From positions 1 to 64,000 of the forward strand of contig NZ_JALKCU010000004.1 in assembly GCF_023540835.1 (NCBI RefSeq): a stretch of DNA of 64,000 nucleotides, written 5' to 3'. Positions 17,354 through 25,986 of this stretch are shown here, in pieces. The notes under the pieces are model-generated. The model was not told where the DNA came from. It did not search any database and saw only the letters and a program-made list of their open reading frames with translations. The stretch is from Marivivens geojensis (GTDB lineage Bacteria > Pseudomonadota > Alphaproteobacteria > Rhodobacterales > Rhodobacteraceae). The position numbers and the translations under genes are program-made. The first letter of the stretch is position 1, and each line of letters begins with the position of its first letter.

Positions 17354-18475
17354 TCAGAGCACCTGATCGACCACACCCCGCAGGCGTTCAACTGTGCCTG
17401 ACACGTCGTAGAGTTTGTCCAGACCAAAGAGGCCCAAACGGAAGGTGCGGAAATCTGCCGGCTCGTCACATTGGAGCGGTACACCTGCCGCAATCTGCAT
17501 GCCGAGGGCGGCGAATTTCTTACCGTTCTGAATGTCCGGATCGTCGGTGTAACTCACCACCACACCAGGCGCGCCAAAGCCGTCCGCCGCAACAGATTTG
17601 ATACCCTTTTCGCGCAGCATATCGCGAACCGCAGTCCCCAATTCCCATTGAGCGTCACGCAGTTTTTCAAAGCCATAATCGCGGGTTTCCAGCATGGTGT
17701 CTCGAAACGCCCGAAGCGCATCTGTCGGCATGGTCGCGTGATAGGCATGGCCACCATTTTCATAGGCTTCCATGATAGACGACCACTTCTTGAGATCGAT
17801 GGCAAAGGAGTTTGAGGTGGTCGCATCCAACCGCTCCTTCGCGCGGTTCGACATCATGACCAAGCCAGCAGACGGCGAAGCCGACCAGCCCTTTTGCGGG
17901 GCCGAGATCAACACATCGACACCCGTCGCCGCCATGTCGACCCAAACACAGCCCGAGGCGATACAATCAAGGACCATCAGCGCCCCAACCTCATGCGCGG
18001 CGGCCGCCAATTGCGTGATATAGTCATCGGGCAAGATAATCCCTGCGCTCGTCTCCACATGGGGTGCAAAAACCACATCGGGACGCGCCTCGCGGATCGC
18101 TTGAGTTACCTCTTCTATCGGTGCAGGTGCAAAGGGCGCACGGGTTTCATTCCCTGCCTGACGCGCCTTGAATACGGTCGTTTTCGCGGTGAATTGGCCC
18201 GCGTCGAAAATCTGGGTCCAACGATAAGAGAACCATCCATTACGCACGATCAGCGCATGTGCGCCCGCTCCAAACTGACGCGCCACGGCCTCCATGCCGT
18301 AGGTCCCGCCACCCGGCACGAGGGCCACGTGATCGGCCTTGTAGACATCCTTGAGCATGCCGGAAATGTCGCGCATCACCTGCTGAAACACCGCCGACAT
18401 GTGATTGAGCGACCGATCGGTAAAGACCACCGAGAATTCCATCAAGCCATCGGGATCTACGTGGGTATGTGCCAT
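17354..18475 (-). CDS. Class V PLP-dependent aminotransferase
   Basis: 373 residues. The PLP lysine lies in SAPQKGWSASPSAGLVMMS, with the Asp of VLDCIASG upstream, as in serine-glyoxylate and 2-aminoethylphosphonate aminotransferases. The N-terminus (LMEFSVVFTDRSLNHMSAVFQQVMRDISGML) matches this group. The exact substrate pair is not clear. AGGAGG sits 6 nt before the ATG. It is convergent with the FrnE-like gene, with only 3 bp between the two stops. Confidence 0.88.
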   Translation of the reverse strand: MAHTHVDPDGLMEFSVVFTDRSLNHMSAVFQQVMRDISGMLKDVYKADHVALVPGGGTYGMEAVARQFGAGAHALIVRNGWFSYRWTQIFDAGQFTAKTTVFKARQAGNETRAPFAPAPIEEVTQAIREARPDVVFAPHVETSAGIILPDDYITQLAAAAHEVGALMVLDCIASGCVWVDMAATGVDVLISAPQKGWSASPSAGLVMMSNRAKERLDATTSNSFAIDLKKWSSIMEAYENGGHAYHATMPTDALRAFRDTMLETRDYGFEKLRDAQWELGTAVRDMLREKGIKSVAADGFGAPGVVVSYTDDPDIQNGKKFAALGMQIAAGVPLQCDEPADFRTFRLGLFGLDKLYDVSGTVERLRGVVDQVL

Positions 18476-18675
18476 AAGTGCCTCCTATATTGCGCAGAAG
18501 GTATGGGACCTTGCTGGCCAGTGGCAAGGGGGCGCGGCACTTTGGCTGTCAGTGACGGGCCGAGGGCTCATGTTATCGGGCATTTGGACCTAATTTCGAG
18601 TGCAATACACACGTGAGCCACCTGGAGTTGTGTTGGGTGTCTCAGCTCTAACCGATCGCGCCGCTTCTCAGAATT

Positions 18676-19581
18676 CTAAGACGGGTCTGGCGTCTCCTCA
18701 CATTTAATTCGGATCTGAAATTGACCCTCTTCCTCGGCATAGCCCTCGGGCTCTCGCTCCTCCTTATTTTTGGCGGCTATCTCATGGACCTCGGCGCGGT
18801 CATCGGCGGCGTCGACGGGGCCACAGGTCTGCCGATTTTTGTGCTCTCGATGATCTCGTTCATCGGGTCCTTCCCCGTGCCCATACTCGCCTGGATTTTT
18901 GGCGGCTGGGACTACGCCTGGCCGATTATCCTCGGCATCTCTCCCTATCACCTCGGGCTCGTGTTTCTCCTCGTCAAGCACCTCGAATTCATCGCACGCC
19001 GCAAGAAACGCAGGAAAGAGGCGTGCTTTAGCAGGAAGTGAACTCGTCCCAGGGTAGATATTGGGTTTGTTTCGGGATTTGAGGTAATTCGCGTATCGGT
19101 GTCGAGCTTTTGAGGCCTGCGCATCGGCCTCTGACAGGTATCGGAGGGCGAGGCGATGTCTCTCGGCGCGGGCCTCTGACGTGGTGCGCTTCAGGCTCGC
19201 AAGGAGGCGCCTACCCTCACGTTTTGTTTCCCCTCCAACATCTGCCATGATGGCCTCCACGCGCCGGCTCACGTCATCAACTTCGGGATCAGGACTGGTC
19301 AGGCCTTCTTCGACGTGTCTCAGGTGTTGCGCGGCATGCCTGCGCCTCACCTCTGCCGCGGCGAGTTCCATGCCCACGGCATAAAAGTCCGTACCCACCT
19401 CAGGCCAAACGCCGTCGAATATCACCTCGGCCATGGCGGAGATATCTTCCGCATTTGGCTCGCCCGACAAGCCGTGGCGCCGCGCGTTCTGGGATGACTT
19501 ACGCCGCCCACCCACCGAGGTCGGGCCCGTGAACTGGATCGCGTTTACCCGATTGGACTGGAGTTGGGCTGTGGTTGTCAT
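18676..19581 (-). CDS. Unknown protein of the integrase island (C-terminal third doubtful)
   Basis: 301 codons. The first 200 residues look real: GGRRKSSQNARRHGLSG matches the NARRHGL-type N-termini found in mobile-element proteins, followed by long basic and acidic helices. It starts inside the stop of the 187-aa gene (ATGA overlap), a sign of an operon. The last 100 residues are a monotonous Glu/Asp/Arg stretch lying exactly antisense to a strongly hydrophobic plus-strand frame (18721-19041). One of the two readings in that overlap may be an artefact or mark a deletion junction. Confidence 0.5.
   Translation of the reverse strand: MTTTAQLQSNRVNAIQFTGPTSVGGRRKSSQNARRHGLSGEPNAEDISAMAEVIFDGVWPEVGTDFYAVGMELAAAEVRRRHAAQHLRHVEEGLTSPDPEVDDVSRRVEAIMADVGGETKREGRRLLASLKRTTSEARAERHRLALRYLSEADAQASKARHRYANYLKSRNKPNIYPGTSSLPAKARLFPAFLAACDEFEVLDEEKHEPEVIGRDAEDNRPGVVPAAKNPGEYGHGEGPDERDHREHKNRQTCGPVDAADDRAEVHEIAAKNKEEREPEGYAEEEGQFQIRIKCEETPDPS
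18721..19041 (+). CDS. Possible small membrane protein, antisense to the 301-codon gene
   Basis: 106 codons from a TTG. Residues 1-90 contain about three membrane segments (FLGIALGLSLLLIFGGYLM, FVLSMISFIGSFPVPILAWIFGG, PIILGISPYHLGLVFLLV) and a basic KKRRKE tail. Third codon positions are almost all C or G, and Trp and Gly are placed as in genuine membrane proteins. There is no ATG and no good ribosome site, so the gene may be a fragment with a lost 5' end. It overlaps the minus-strand gene throughout. Confidence 0.4.
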   Translation: MTLFLGIALGLSLLLIFGGYLMDLGAVIGGVDGATGLPIFVLSMISFIGSFPVPILAWIFGGWDYAWPIILGISPYHLGLVFLLVKHLEFIARRKKRRKEACFSRK

Positions 19582-20141
19582 TGGCTGACGGGCGTCGCCA
19601 TCTGGGCGCGGGCACTCACCAGCCGGTCAAAGTCTTGATGCAGGCGGCGGCGCCTCACCTCGAGCCTTTCGATGGCGTCATTGTGCGCGGCAATCCCCGT
19701 GGCCGCTTGATAGGCCCGCGCGGTGAGGAGGGCGAGATCTATGCCGCGCTCTGTCAGTTGGGACTTGGCGTGGGCCACGCAGGCGGGATCGACTGAGTTT
19801 AGGTCGCCTGCAATCGACTTGGCCTGGGCGCGCTTTGGATCATGGATGGCTTTTATGTCCAAGACATCAGGGGTGCGAGACCCCGACAACCGATGGCCGG
19901 TGAGAGCTACGATTACCTCATTGCCAAGCTCGTTCTTGATAAGCGCGTTGGACATCTGTCGGTGTCGGTGGATCTCAATGTCGAGCTCTGCAATCTGCCC
20001 CGCGAGGTATGCCTCATAGGCCGTAGCAGGCTTTAGGGCGTCAGACACAGCCTCACTGAGAAACCCGAAGAGGGTATCGGGATCGGTGGGCAGTTGAGCT
20101 GCGTAAAAATCAATCGACGGGATGATGTGCGTCTCGGTCAT
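19578..20141 (-). CDS. Unknown protein of the integrase island, 187 aa
   Basis: No family is recognised. It is mostly helical and soluble, with an N-terminus like a short peptide-binding or scaffold protein (MTETHIIPSIDFYAAQLPTDPDTLFGFLSEAVSDAL) and an Arg-rich coiled-coil C-terminus (NDAIERLEVRRRRLHQDFDRL). It is the first gene of a pair with the 301-codon gene. It lies 80 bp downstream of the XRE regulator on the same strand, so it may be in the same transcript. Confidence 0.6.
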   Translation of the reverse strand: MTETHIIPSIDFYAAQLPTDPDTLFGFLSEAVSDALKPATAYEAYLAGQIAELDIEIHRHRQMSNALIKNELGNEVIVALTGHRLSGSRTPDVLDIKAIHDPKRAQAKSIAGDLNSVDPACVAHAKSQLTERGIDLALLTARAYQAATGIAAHNDAIERLEVRRRRLHQDFDRLVSARAQMATPVSQ

Positions 20142-20220
20142 GTGAAAACCCTCCGTGGTGGTTGGGTTCCATTATCCGAGCGATGACGGGGTTGCGTCCA
20201 GTCCCCGCGGAAAATGAGTT

Positions 20221-20469
20221 TTATTTGCGATGAATGCGGATCCCCGGCGCGTCGTCGGGCGTGCCGATGAACTCTATACCTTCATTTTCGAAGGCCTGCT
20301 TTATCCGAAGTAAATTGTCCTTTCGGGAAGGTGGGATGCCATTTAGCTCTTCGTAGCGAACGATTGTGGCAGTCCCAACACCCGTCGTATCTGACAGCTT
20401 CTTCACAGACCAACCCAGCACGCCTCGAGCGGCTCGGATTTGATCACCAGTTAAATCAATCACTTGCAT
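20221..20469 (-). CDS. XRE-family transcriptional regulator
   Basis: 82 residues with a Cro/CI-type helix-turn-helix: LTGDQIRAARGVLGWSVKKLSDTTGVGTATIVRYEELNGIPPSRKDNLLRIKQAFENEGIEFI, the classic single-domain layout. Its start codon lies inside a 25-nt perfect palindrome that also abuts the divergent integrase gene. It probably represses itself and the integrase. Confidence 0.9.
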   Translation of the reverse strand: MQVIDLTGDQIRAARGVLGWSVKKLSDTTGVGTATIVRYEELNGIPPSRKDNLLRIKQAFENEGIEFIGTPDDAPGIRIHRK

Positions 20470-20492
20470 TATGATAAAAATTTTATCATAAT
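20468..20492. promoter_or_regulatory. Operator palindrome between XRE regulator and integrase
   Basis: ATTATGATAAAA (20468-20479) and TTTTATCATAAT (20481-20492) are perfect inverted repeats around one central A. The left edge covers the XRE start codon and the right edge ends 6 bp before the integrase ATG. A protein bound here would block both genes. The natural candidate is the XRE protein. Confidence 0.75.
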
Positions 20493-20498
20493 TGAAGG

Positions 20499-21404
20499 AT
20501 GAATATGCATGTCACACCTTTCGACTGGCGGTCTGAATTTGATCGACTTGAGGGCGCATACGCCCCCTCGACAATGCGTGCATATTACTCAGACGTTCAG
20601 GCCTTTGTCGACTGGTGCCTACAACATGGGCACCAGCCCTTCCCCGCAAAGGTCGATACCGTCTGCGCCTTTATCGAGGATCAGGGACGCGAGAAGTCGG
20701 CATCAACCGTCCGGCGTCGCCTATACGCCATCCGAAAAGTCCATCGCCTTCTACGCCTTGAGGATCCTACATATGATGAGGATATCAACCTCTCCCTCCG
20801 GCGCGTGCGGCGTTCAAAGCTGACGCGACCAAAGCAAGCACGCGGAATTACCGCCGACGACCTTCAGCTATTCCTGACGTCGGAGCCGGATACGCCAACC
20901 GGGCTCAGAAACCGGGCGATGCTGGCGCTCGGCTTTGAACTACTTACCCGCCGATCCGAACTCGTCGCCCTACGCGACGAAGACCTCACTGTCCGTCCCG
21001 ACGGAACCCTTCAGGTCATTGTCCGCAGGAGCAAGGCAGACCCGTTTGGCCAGGGTCGTATCGCATTCACGTCACGACGAAGCGCAGAGCTGATAGCTGA
21101 ATGGCAAGCTTGGCGTGGCTCAGAAATCTCATGGCTCTTTTGTCCAATTTACAAAGACAAGCCGATCAACAGGGAATTGGAGACAACCACGGTGCGGCGC
21201 ATGATTAAGGCGGCGGCACTGCGGAGTGGATACACTCACTTCGCTGCACAGGAATTTAGCGGTCACTCCCTTCGTGTGGGCGCAGCGCAAGAGTTACTCA
21301 AGCGCGGGCATGATACTGCTGCTATTATGCGCGCAGGTGGGTGGAAGTCCGTGCAAGTCTTGGCGCGGTATCTGGAAAAGGCGGAGCATAATGTTTGGGG
21401 ATGA
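20499..21404 (+). CDS. Tyrosine recombinase / integrase
   Basis: 301 residues. The N-terminal SAM-like domain (1-110: APSTMRAYYSDVQAFVDWC, STVRRRLYAIRKVH) is followed by a catalytic domain. It has the Arg of LLTRRSELVALR, a Lys in VRRSKAD, HSLRVG (H-x-x-R), the GGW motif and the C-terminal Tyr in VLARYLEKAEH. All catalytic residues are present, so it could be active. It is divergent from the XRE gene. No tRNA or obvious att repeats were found nearby. Confidence 0.9.
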   Translation: MNMHVTPFDWRSEFDRLEGAYAPSTMRAYYSDVQAFVDWCLQHGHQPFPAKVDTVCAFIEDQGREKSASTVRRRLYAIRKVHRLLRLEDPTYDEDINLSLRRVRRSKLTRPKQARGITADDLQLFLTSEPDTPTGLRNRAMLALGFELLTRRSELVALRDEDLTVRPDGTLQVIVRRSKADPFGQGRIAFTSRRSAELIAEWQAWRGSEISWLFCPIYKDKPINRELETTTVRRMIKAAALRSGYTHFAAQEFSGHSLRVGAAQELLKRGHDTAAIMRAGGWKSVQVLARYLEKAEHNVWG

Positions 21405-21634
21405 GCACATCGATCCACAAAGAGATAGGTTACGATGCATGCCTTTATTTCTAGCCTAGATCGAAGCCACCATTAAAGCAGAAAAACACCTAAACAGCAC
21501 TAGATTTGCCTTGCCCGCAGCTTTTCCGTGCACTAATGCTCAATACTGAACGATGGTAAATGAATCTTTACGTCCACTTGCCTCCAACAAGGCGCCACAT
21601 AGGCAGCCCTTGCGCGGTAGCTTGAAAACTCCCC

Positions 21635-21923
21635 GTGACCAGCAAACGCACCAAACTGGCTGAAGACACGCATTTTCGCGTATTACGTCTTCTTCACGAA
21701 AACCCTGAAATGTCTCAGCGGGAATTAGCGGAAGCTGTGGGAGTGAGCGTCGAAGGATAAACGCCGATATGCATACATCCTGACCCCAGACGGTATTCTG
21801 AAAAAAATTACTCTCGCAAGAGATTTTTTTGCTCGGAAGATGTTTGAATATGAGGCGTTGAAGGCTGAAATAGAGGCTTTAAGGGCAGAAGTCGACATAG
21901 ACGCCATCAATTCAAAACAATAG
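21635..21923 (+). pseudogene. Broken EPS-associated MarR-type regulator
   Basis: The first frame (GTG at 21635 to TAA at 21760) encodes the N-terminus of the EPS-associated MarR-like family: EDTHFRVLRLLHENPEMSQRELAEAVGVSVEG. The family's C-terminal part continues in another frame from about 21759 to TAG at 21923 (RRYAYILTPDGIL, then RDFFARKMFEYEALKAEIEALRAEV). The middle of the winged helix (about 25 residues) is missing, so a deletion removed it and shifted the frame. In relatives this gene stands upstream of an exopolysaccharide locus, as it does here, 2 kb before gmd. Confidence 0.8.
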
Positions 21924-22372
21924 CCTCACTAGTCTGCAAAATCAGTCCTTTGGACGGGAGAGCCATCACGAAATCGAGGTTTTGGATGAATTTCAGCTTC
22001 AAAGTGCCGCGAAAAATAGTGAAACGTTAGCGGCTGACAGAAAAGCTGATCGAAGTTCCCGTTTATGACAAAAATTGCAAGAGCCTTGTCTCCACAACCG
22101 ATGTCCCAACAGATCCACCAAAGGCATCTCCCACGGATCAGCGACAAGCCAAGAGTTCTCAAGACATGAGATTAAGCTCAGAATTGATCGCCAGCGTGGC
22201 GTTGAAGATTGCGAACGCTTTACTCGTTCTATCAATAAGTGTTATTTTGGCTTGATGGCGAGGCCCCTACAGCTTTGGCACATACTCATTTTATCTATAG
22301 ATATCAACCGCTGTAGGTATTCAGTTATTGTTATCTCTACCAATGATTGTGGTTCGCGATGTTTCAAAGAAC
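21924..22372. other. Gene-poor decayed stretch between the broken regulator and the IS3 element
   Basis: No intact gene. A plus-strand frame around 22035-22250 reads PVYDKNCKSLVSTTDVPTD and ends in a hydrophobic helix (ELIASVALKIANALLVLSI) before a stop. It could be the tail of a decayed polysaccharide-export or membrane gene, but it cannot be named. The area looks like the remnant of the EPS locus start. Confidence 0.4.
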
Positions 22373-22453
22373 TGAGCTACCCCCCGAAATTTGGACACTG
22401 ACGTAAGCTACGATTTGTTGTCTGCTGATCTTCGACGAGAAGGAGATCAGAGA

Positions 22454-22746
22454 TATCGAAACGGAAACAACACGCGCCTGAGTTCAAGGCGAAGGTGGCG
22501 CTTGAAGCGCTGAAGGGTGAACGGACGGTGGCCGAGCTGGCGAGCCGGTTCAGTGTGCATCCGACGATAATCCATCAGTGGAAGCGGGCCTCGCTTGAAG
22601 GCGCTTCCGGGGTGTTCGAGCGCGGCGGCAAGAAAGCCGCAGAGATAGACGAAGAGCAGGTGAAGGAACTCCATGCCAAGATCGGGGAGCCGGCTGTGAC
22701 CAACGATTTTTTGTCACGAAAGCTCAAACCGTGGACCGGCAAGTGA
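22454..22746 (+). pseudogene. IS3 orfA (HTH), start codon lost
   Basis: The frame reads SKRKQHAPEFKAKVALEAL, a typical OrfA helix-turn-helix beginning, then VAELASRFSVHPTIIHQWKR and a leucine-zipper-like tail ending in LSRKLKPWTGK. The codon where ATG is expected is ATA (22454-22456). The next usable start is GTG at 22495, which would cut off the first 13 residues. Confidence 0.7.
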
Positions 22747-23606
22747 GGCGCGACATGATTGAGCCGAACAATTCCACTTTGTCCATTGGGCAGCAATGCA
22801 GGTTGCTGTCGATCTCGCGCTCGTCATTCTATTACAAGCCTAAGGGCGAGACGGAGCAGAACCTTGGCCTGATGCGGCGGATTGATGAGCAGTTTCTCGA
22901 GAAGCCGTTCTTCGGTGTCCGACAGATGACTTGGCATTTGCGCAACGACGGCAATTTGGTGAACGAGAAACGGATACGCCGCCTGATGCGCCTTATGGGG
23001 CTGATGCCGATCTACCAAAAGCCCAACACCAGCAGGCCGGCGAAAGGGCACAAGACCTATCCCTATCTGCTGAGAGGTCTGCGGGTGGAGCGTCCGAACC
23101 AAGTTTGGTGCTCAGACATCACTTATCTGCCGATGCGCAGCGGGTTCCTTTAGCTCGTGGCGATCATGGACTGGCACACCCGCAAGGTTCTGTCCTGGCG
23201 GATCTCGAATACACTTGAGGTCGATTTCTGCGTGGAAGCGCTGAACGAGGCCATCCACAAGTTTGGACCGCCCGACATCATGAACAACGATCAAGGATCG
23301 CAGTTCACATCTTTTGCTTGGACAGATCGGCTCCGCCGAACGGGCGTGCGCATCTCGATGGATGGCAAGGGACGCTTCTTAGACAATATCTTCATCGAGC
23401 GGCTGTGGCGAACCCTGAAGTACGAGTGCGTCTACCTGCATGCCTGGGAGACCGGATCAGAAGCGAAGGCAGGCATCCGGAAATGGATGACTTTCTACAA
23501 TCACCAACGCCGACACTCAGCTCTTGGCGGTAGGCCACCAGCTGTGGTCTATTGGCCGAGGAAAAATGAAACCCAACCCGATCAGCAGGTGCAACGAGTA
23601 GCTTAA
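22731..23606 (+). pseudogene. IS3 orfB transposase with in-frame amber stop
   Basis: The DDE transposase frame starts at a GTG overlapping the end of orfA. It has SDITYLP (first Asp), a TAG at 23151-23153 just after RSGFL, then continues in the same frame with LVAIMDWHTRKVLSW, NDQGSQF (second Asp) and DNIFIERLWR (Glu). In intact relatives a Tyr codon stands where TAG is, so one base change broke it. The two halves would not make an active protein without readthrough. Confidence 0.85.
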
Positions 23607-23646
23607 TCTACGCCAGATCTTGTCCAAACATCGGGGAGTAGCTCAG

Positions 23647-23706
23647 TTTGAAGCACCAGTTACTCTATTAGATGGATTGGATCGGGCACTTGAAAAAGAA
23701 TTCTAA
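23647..23706 (+). pseudogene. Possible gene remnant right of the IS3 element
   Basis: Right after the element a frame reads FEAPVTLLDGLDRALEKEF and a stop. It resembles the C-terminus of sugar-nucleotide epimerases/dehydratases (T-x-L-x-x-G-L-x-x-A/T). At 19 codons this is only suggestive of an EPS gene cut by the insertion and a deletion. Confidence 0.3.
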
Positions 23707-23883
23707 AACCAGACACTCGGATCGGTATATTCTTTACTGAATAAGTGCAGATATGAGAGCCTCTGATAATAGGATTTGATTCTCCCCAGTTAGACTTCCA
23801 TGTTTGACAAAACCACGTTCGTTCGCGCTTCACAATAATTTGCGCAGGATAGAACAATTCATACCAAGGACAATATTTCATCC

Positions 23884-25005
23884 ATGACCAAGACCGCCCT
23901 TATCACCGGCATTACGGGCCAAGATGGCTCCTATCTTGCAGAGTTTCTTCTGGGGAAAGGCTATGTTGTACACGGAATAAAGCGACGCGCCTCTTCGTTG
24001 AATACCCAGAGGATTGATCACATCTATCAGGACCCGCACACAGCCGATGCGCAGCTACACTTGCACTATGGAGATTTGGCCGACACCTCGAACCTGACCC
24101 GCATCATTCAGGAGACCCAACCTGACGAGGTATATAACCTTGGTGCGCAGAGCCATGTCGCTGTCAGTTTCGAATCCCCCGAATACACCGCGGACGTCGA
24201 CGCGATGGGTACGCTGCGCCTACTTGAGGCGATCCGCTTTCTCCGCCTCGAGAAAAAGACGCGGTTCTATCAGGCCTCGACCTCTGAACTCTTCGGCCTC
24301 GTCCAAGAAACCCCGCAGCGCGAGACGACACCGTTTTACCCGCGCTCGCCATACGCCGTGGCCAAGATGTACGCCTATTGGATCGCCGTGAACTACCGCG
24401 AAAGCTACGGCATGTATGCCTGCAACGGCATCCTCTTTAACCATGAATCCCCCCGCCGTGGTGAGACCTTCGTGACTCGCAAAATCACCCGCGGCTTGGC
24501 GAACATCGCACTTGGCCTTGAGGAATGCCTCTACATGGGCAACATCGACAGCCTGCGCGATTGGGGCCACGCCAAAGACTACGTGCGGATGCAGTGGATG
24601 ATGCTGCAACAGGACGCGCCAGAGGACTTTGTTATCGCGACAGGCGTTCAATATTCGGTGCGGGAGTTTATCACATGGACCGCCGCAGAGCTGGGCATTT
24701 CGGTCGAGTTCACAGGCAAAGGCGTCGATGAGGTCGCGACTGTGACTGGCATCACAGGCGACTTGGCACCCGCGCTGAAAGTGGGCGACGTGATCATGCG
24801 CATCGATCCACGCTACTTCCGCCCCGCTGAGGTTGAAACGCTATTGGGTGATCCGACCAAGGCGAAGGAAAAGCTCGGCTGGGTGCCAGAAATCACCGCC
24901 CAACAGATGTGCGCTGAAATGGTCGCTGAGGATCATAAATCCGCACGGCGATCCAAGCTCTTAAAAGAGCACGGGCTCGAACTTTCCGTCTCGCTCGAAA
25001 ATTGA
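23884..25005 (+). CDS. gmd: GDP-mannose 4,6-dehydratase
   Basis: 373 residues. NADP-binding [12 protein letters not shown] (9-20), the SDR Ser/Thr in STSELFG (132-138), and the [15 protein letters not shown] segment with Tyr157 and Lys161. [16 protein letters not shown] is a hallmark of GMD. It converts GDP-mannose to GDP-4-keto-6-deoxymannose, the substrate of the next gene. First gene of the run gmd-fcl-manC, which together make GDP-L-fucose. Confidence 0.95.
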   Translation: MTKTALITGITGQDGSYLAEFLLGKGYVVHGIKRRASSLNTQRIDHIYQDPHTADAQLHLHYGDLADTSNLTRIIQETQPDEVYNLGAQSHVAVSFESPEYTADVDAMGTLRLLEAIRFLRLEKKTRFYQASTSELFGLVQETPQRETTPFYPRSPYAVAKMYAYWIAVNYRESYGMYACNGILFNHESPRRGETFVTRKITRGLANIALGLEECLYMGNIDSLRDWGHAKDYVRMQWMMLQQDAPEDFVIATGVQYSVREFITWTAAELGISVEFTGKGVDEVATVTGITGDLAPALKVGDVIMRIDPRYFRPAEVETLLGDPTKAKEKLGWVPEITAQQMCAEMVAEDHKSARRSKLLKEHGLELSVSLEN

Positions 25006-25014
25006 GGGCCTGCC

Positions 25015-25974
25015 TTGACTAAGTACTATATTGCAGGTCATCGCGGCATGGTCGGTGGAGCTATTTTACGTCAGCTTCAGGCTCTCGGTGAGACTGACAT
25101 TCTCACGCAGCCCCATGCGGAATTAGATTTAACCGATCAGGTTGCGGTTCGTGAATTCATGCAGTCGGAGCGGCCCGACGTCGTAATCCTTGCCGCCGCA
25201 AAAGTGGGTGGCATTCATGCTAACAACACTTATCCTGCTGAATTCATCTACGAAAACCTAATGATCGAATGCAATGTCATTCACCAAGCTTTTGCGGCTG
25301 GTGTGACAAAGCTATTGCAGCTTGGATCCTCCTGTATTTACCCAAAGGCAGTACCGCAGCCGATGCGCGAAGACGCTCTTCTAACGGGCACCCTCGAACC
25401 CACCAACGAGCCATATGCCGTCGCAAAAATCGCGGGGATCAAACTCTGTGAAAGTTATAATCGACAATACGGCGTCGATTTCAGGTCTGTGATGCCGACG
25501 AACCTCTACGGCCCCGGTGACAACTTCCACCCAGAGAACAGTCACGTCATACCCGCGCTCATTCGTCGCTTTCACGAAGCTGCCCGGGATGGCATAGATG
25601 AAGTTGTTATCTGGGGCAGCGGGGCCCCTCGGCGCGAGTTTCTGCATGTAGACGACATGGCGGCGGCTTCGCTCTTTGTGCTGAACCTTTCAAAAGAGAA
25701 ATACGATGCAAATACCGATCCGATGCTGAGCCACATCAATGTTGGCTCGGGCACTGACGTATCTATTCTCGAACTTGCGCAAATTGTCGCCAAGGTGACT
25801 GGGTTCTCGGGTAAAATCACCACCGATCCGACAAAACCCGATGGAACCATGCGTAAGCTGATGGATGTCAGCCGACTGGCAGACATGGGTTGGACTGCTC
25901 TTATCGAGCTCAAGCAAGGCCTCCGCGATACCTATAAGTGGTATCTCGAAAATGCGCAGCACGCCCGAAGCTGA
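25015..25974 (+). CDS. fcl: GDP-L-fucose synthase
   Basis: 319 residues from a TTG 9 bp after the gmd stop. NADP-binding [10 protein letters not shown] (8-17), GSSCIYP (104-110) and the catalytic Tyr134-Lys138 pair in [33 protein letters not shown] is typical of the 3,5-epimerase/4-reductase. It yields GDP-L-fucose, matching the GT11 fucosyltransferase gene at 28399. Confidence 0.94.
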   Translation: MTKYYIAGHRGMVGGAILRQLQALGETDILTQPHAELDLTDQVAVREFMQSERPDVVILAAAKVGGIHANNTYPAEFIYENLMIECNVIHQAFAAGVTKLLQLGSSCIYPKAVPQPMREDALLTGTLEPTNEPYAVAKIAGIKLCESYNRQYGVDFRSVMPTNLYGPGDNFHPENSHVIPALIRRFHEAARDGIDEVVIWGSGAPRREFLHVDDMAAASLFVLNLSKEKYDANTDPMLSHINVGSGTDVSILELAQIVAKVTGFSGKITTDPTKPDGTMRKLMDVSRLADMGWTALIELKQGLRDTYKWYLENAQHARS

Positions 25975-25986
25975 GGAACAAAAAGA

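Larger units (their letters stand above)
22373..23645 (+). mobile_element. IS3-family insertion sequence, probably inactive
   Basis: The element has imperfect inverted ends TGAGCTACCCCCCGA (left) and TGAGCTACTCCCCGA (right, read on the other strand), which continue to TTTGGACA, 25 bp in all. It is 1273 bp long and has the TG...CA ends typical of IS3. orfA has lost its ATG and orfB has an in-frame amber stop. No 3-4 bp target duplication is seen, because the flanks read AAC and GTT. A flanking deletion after insertion would explain this. Confidence 0.85.

Noticed and set aside
22361-23650. GTTT-x-AA words on both flanks of the IS3 as a target duplication
   Set aside because: They are at different distances from the two ends, and the bases directly at the ends differ (AAC and GTT).
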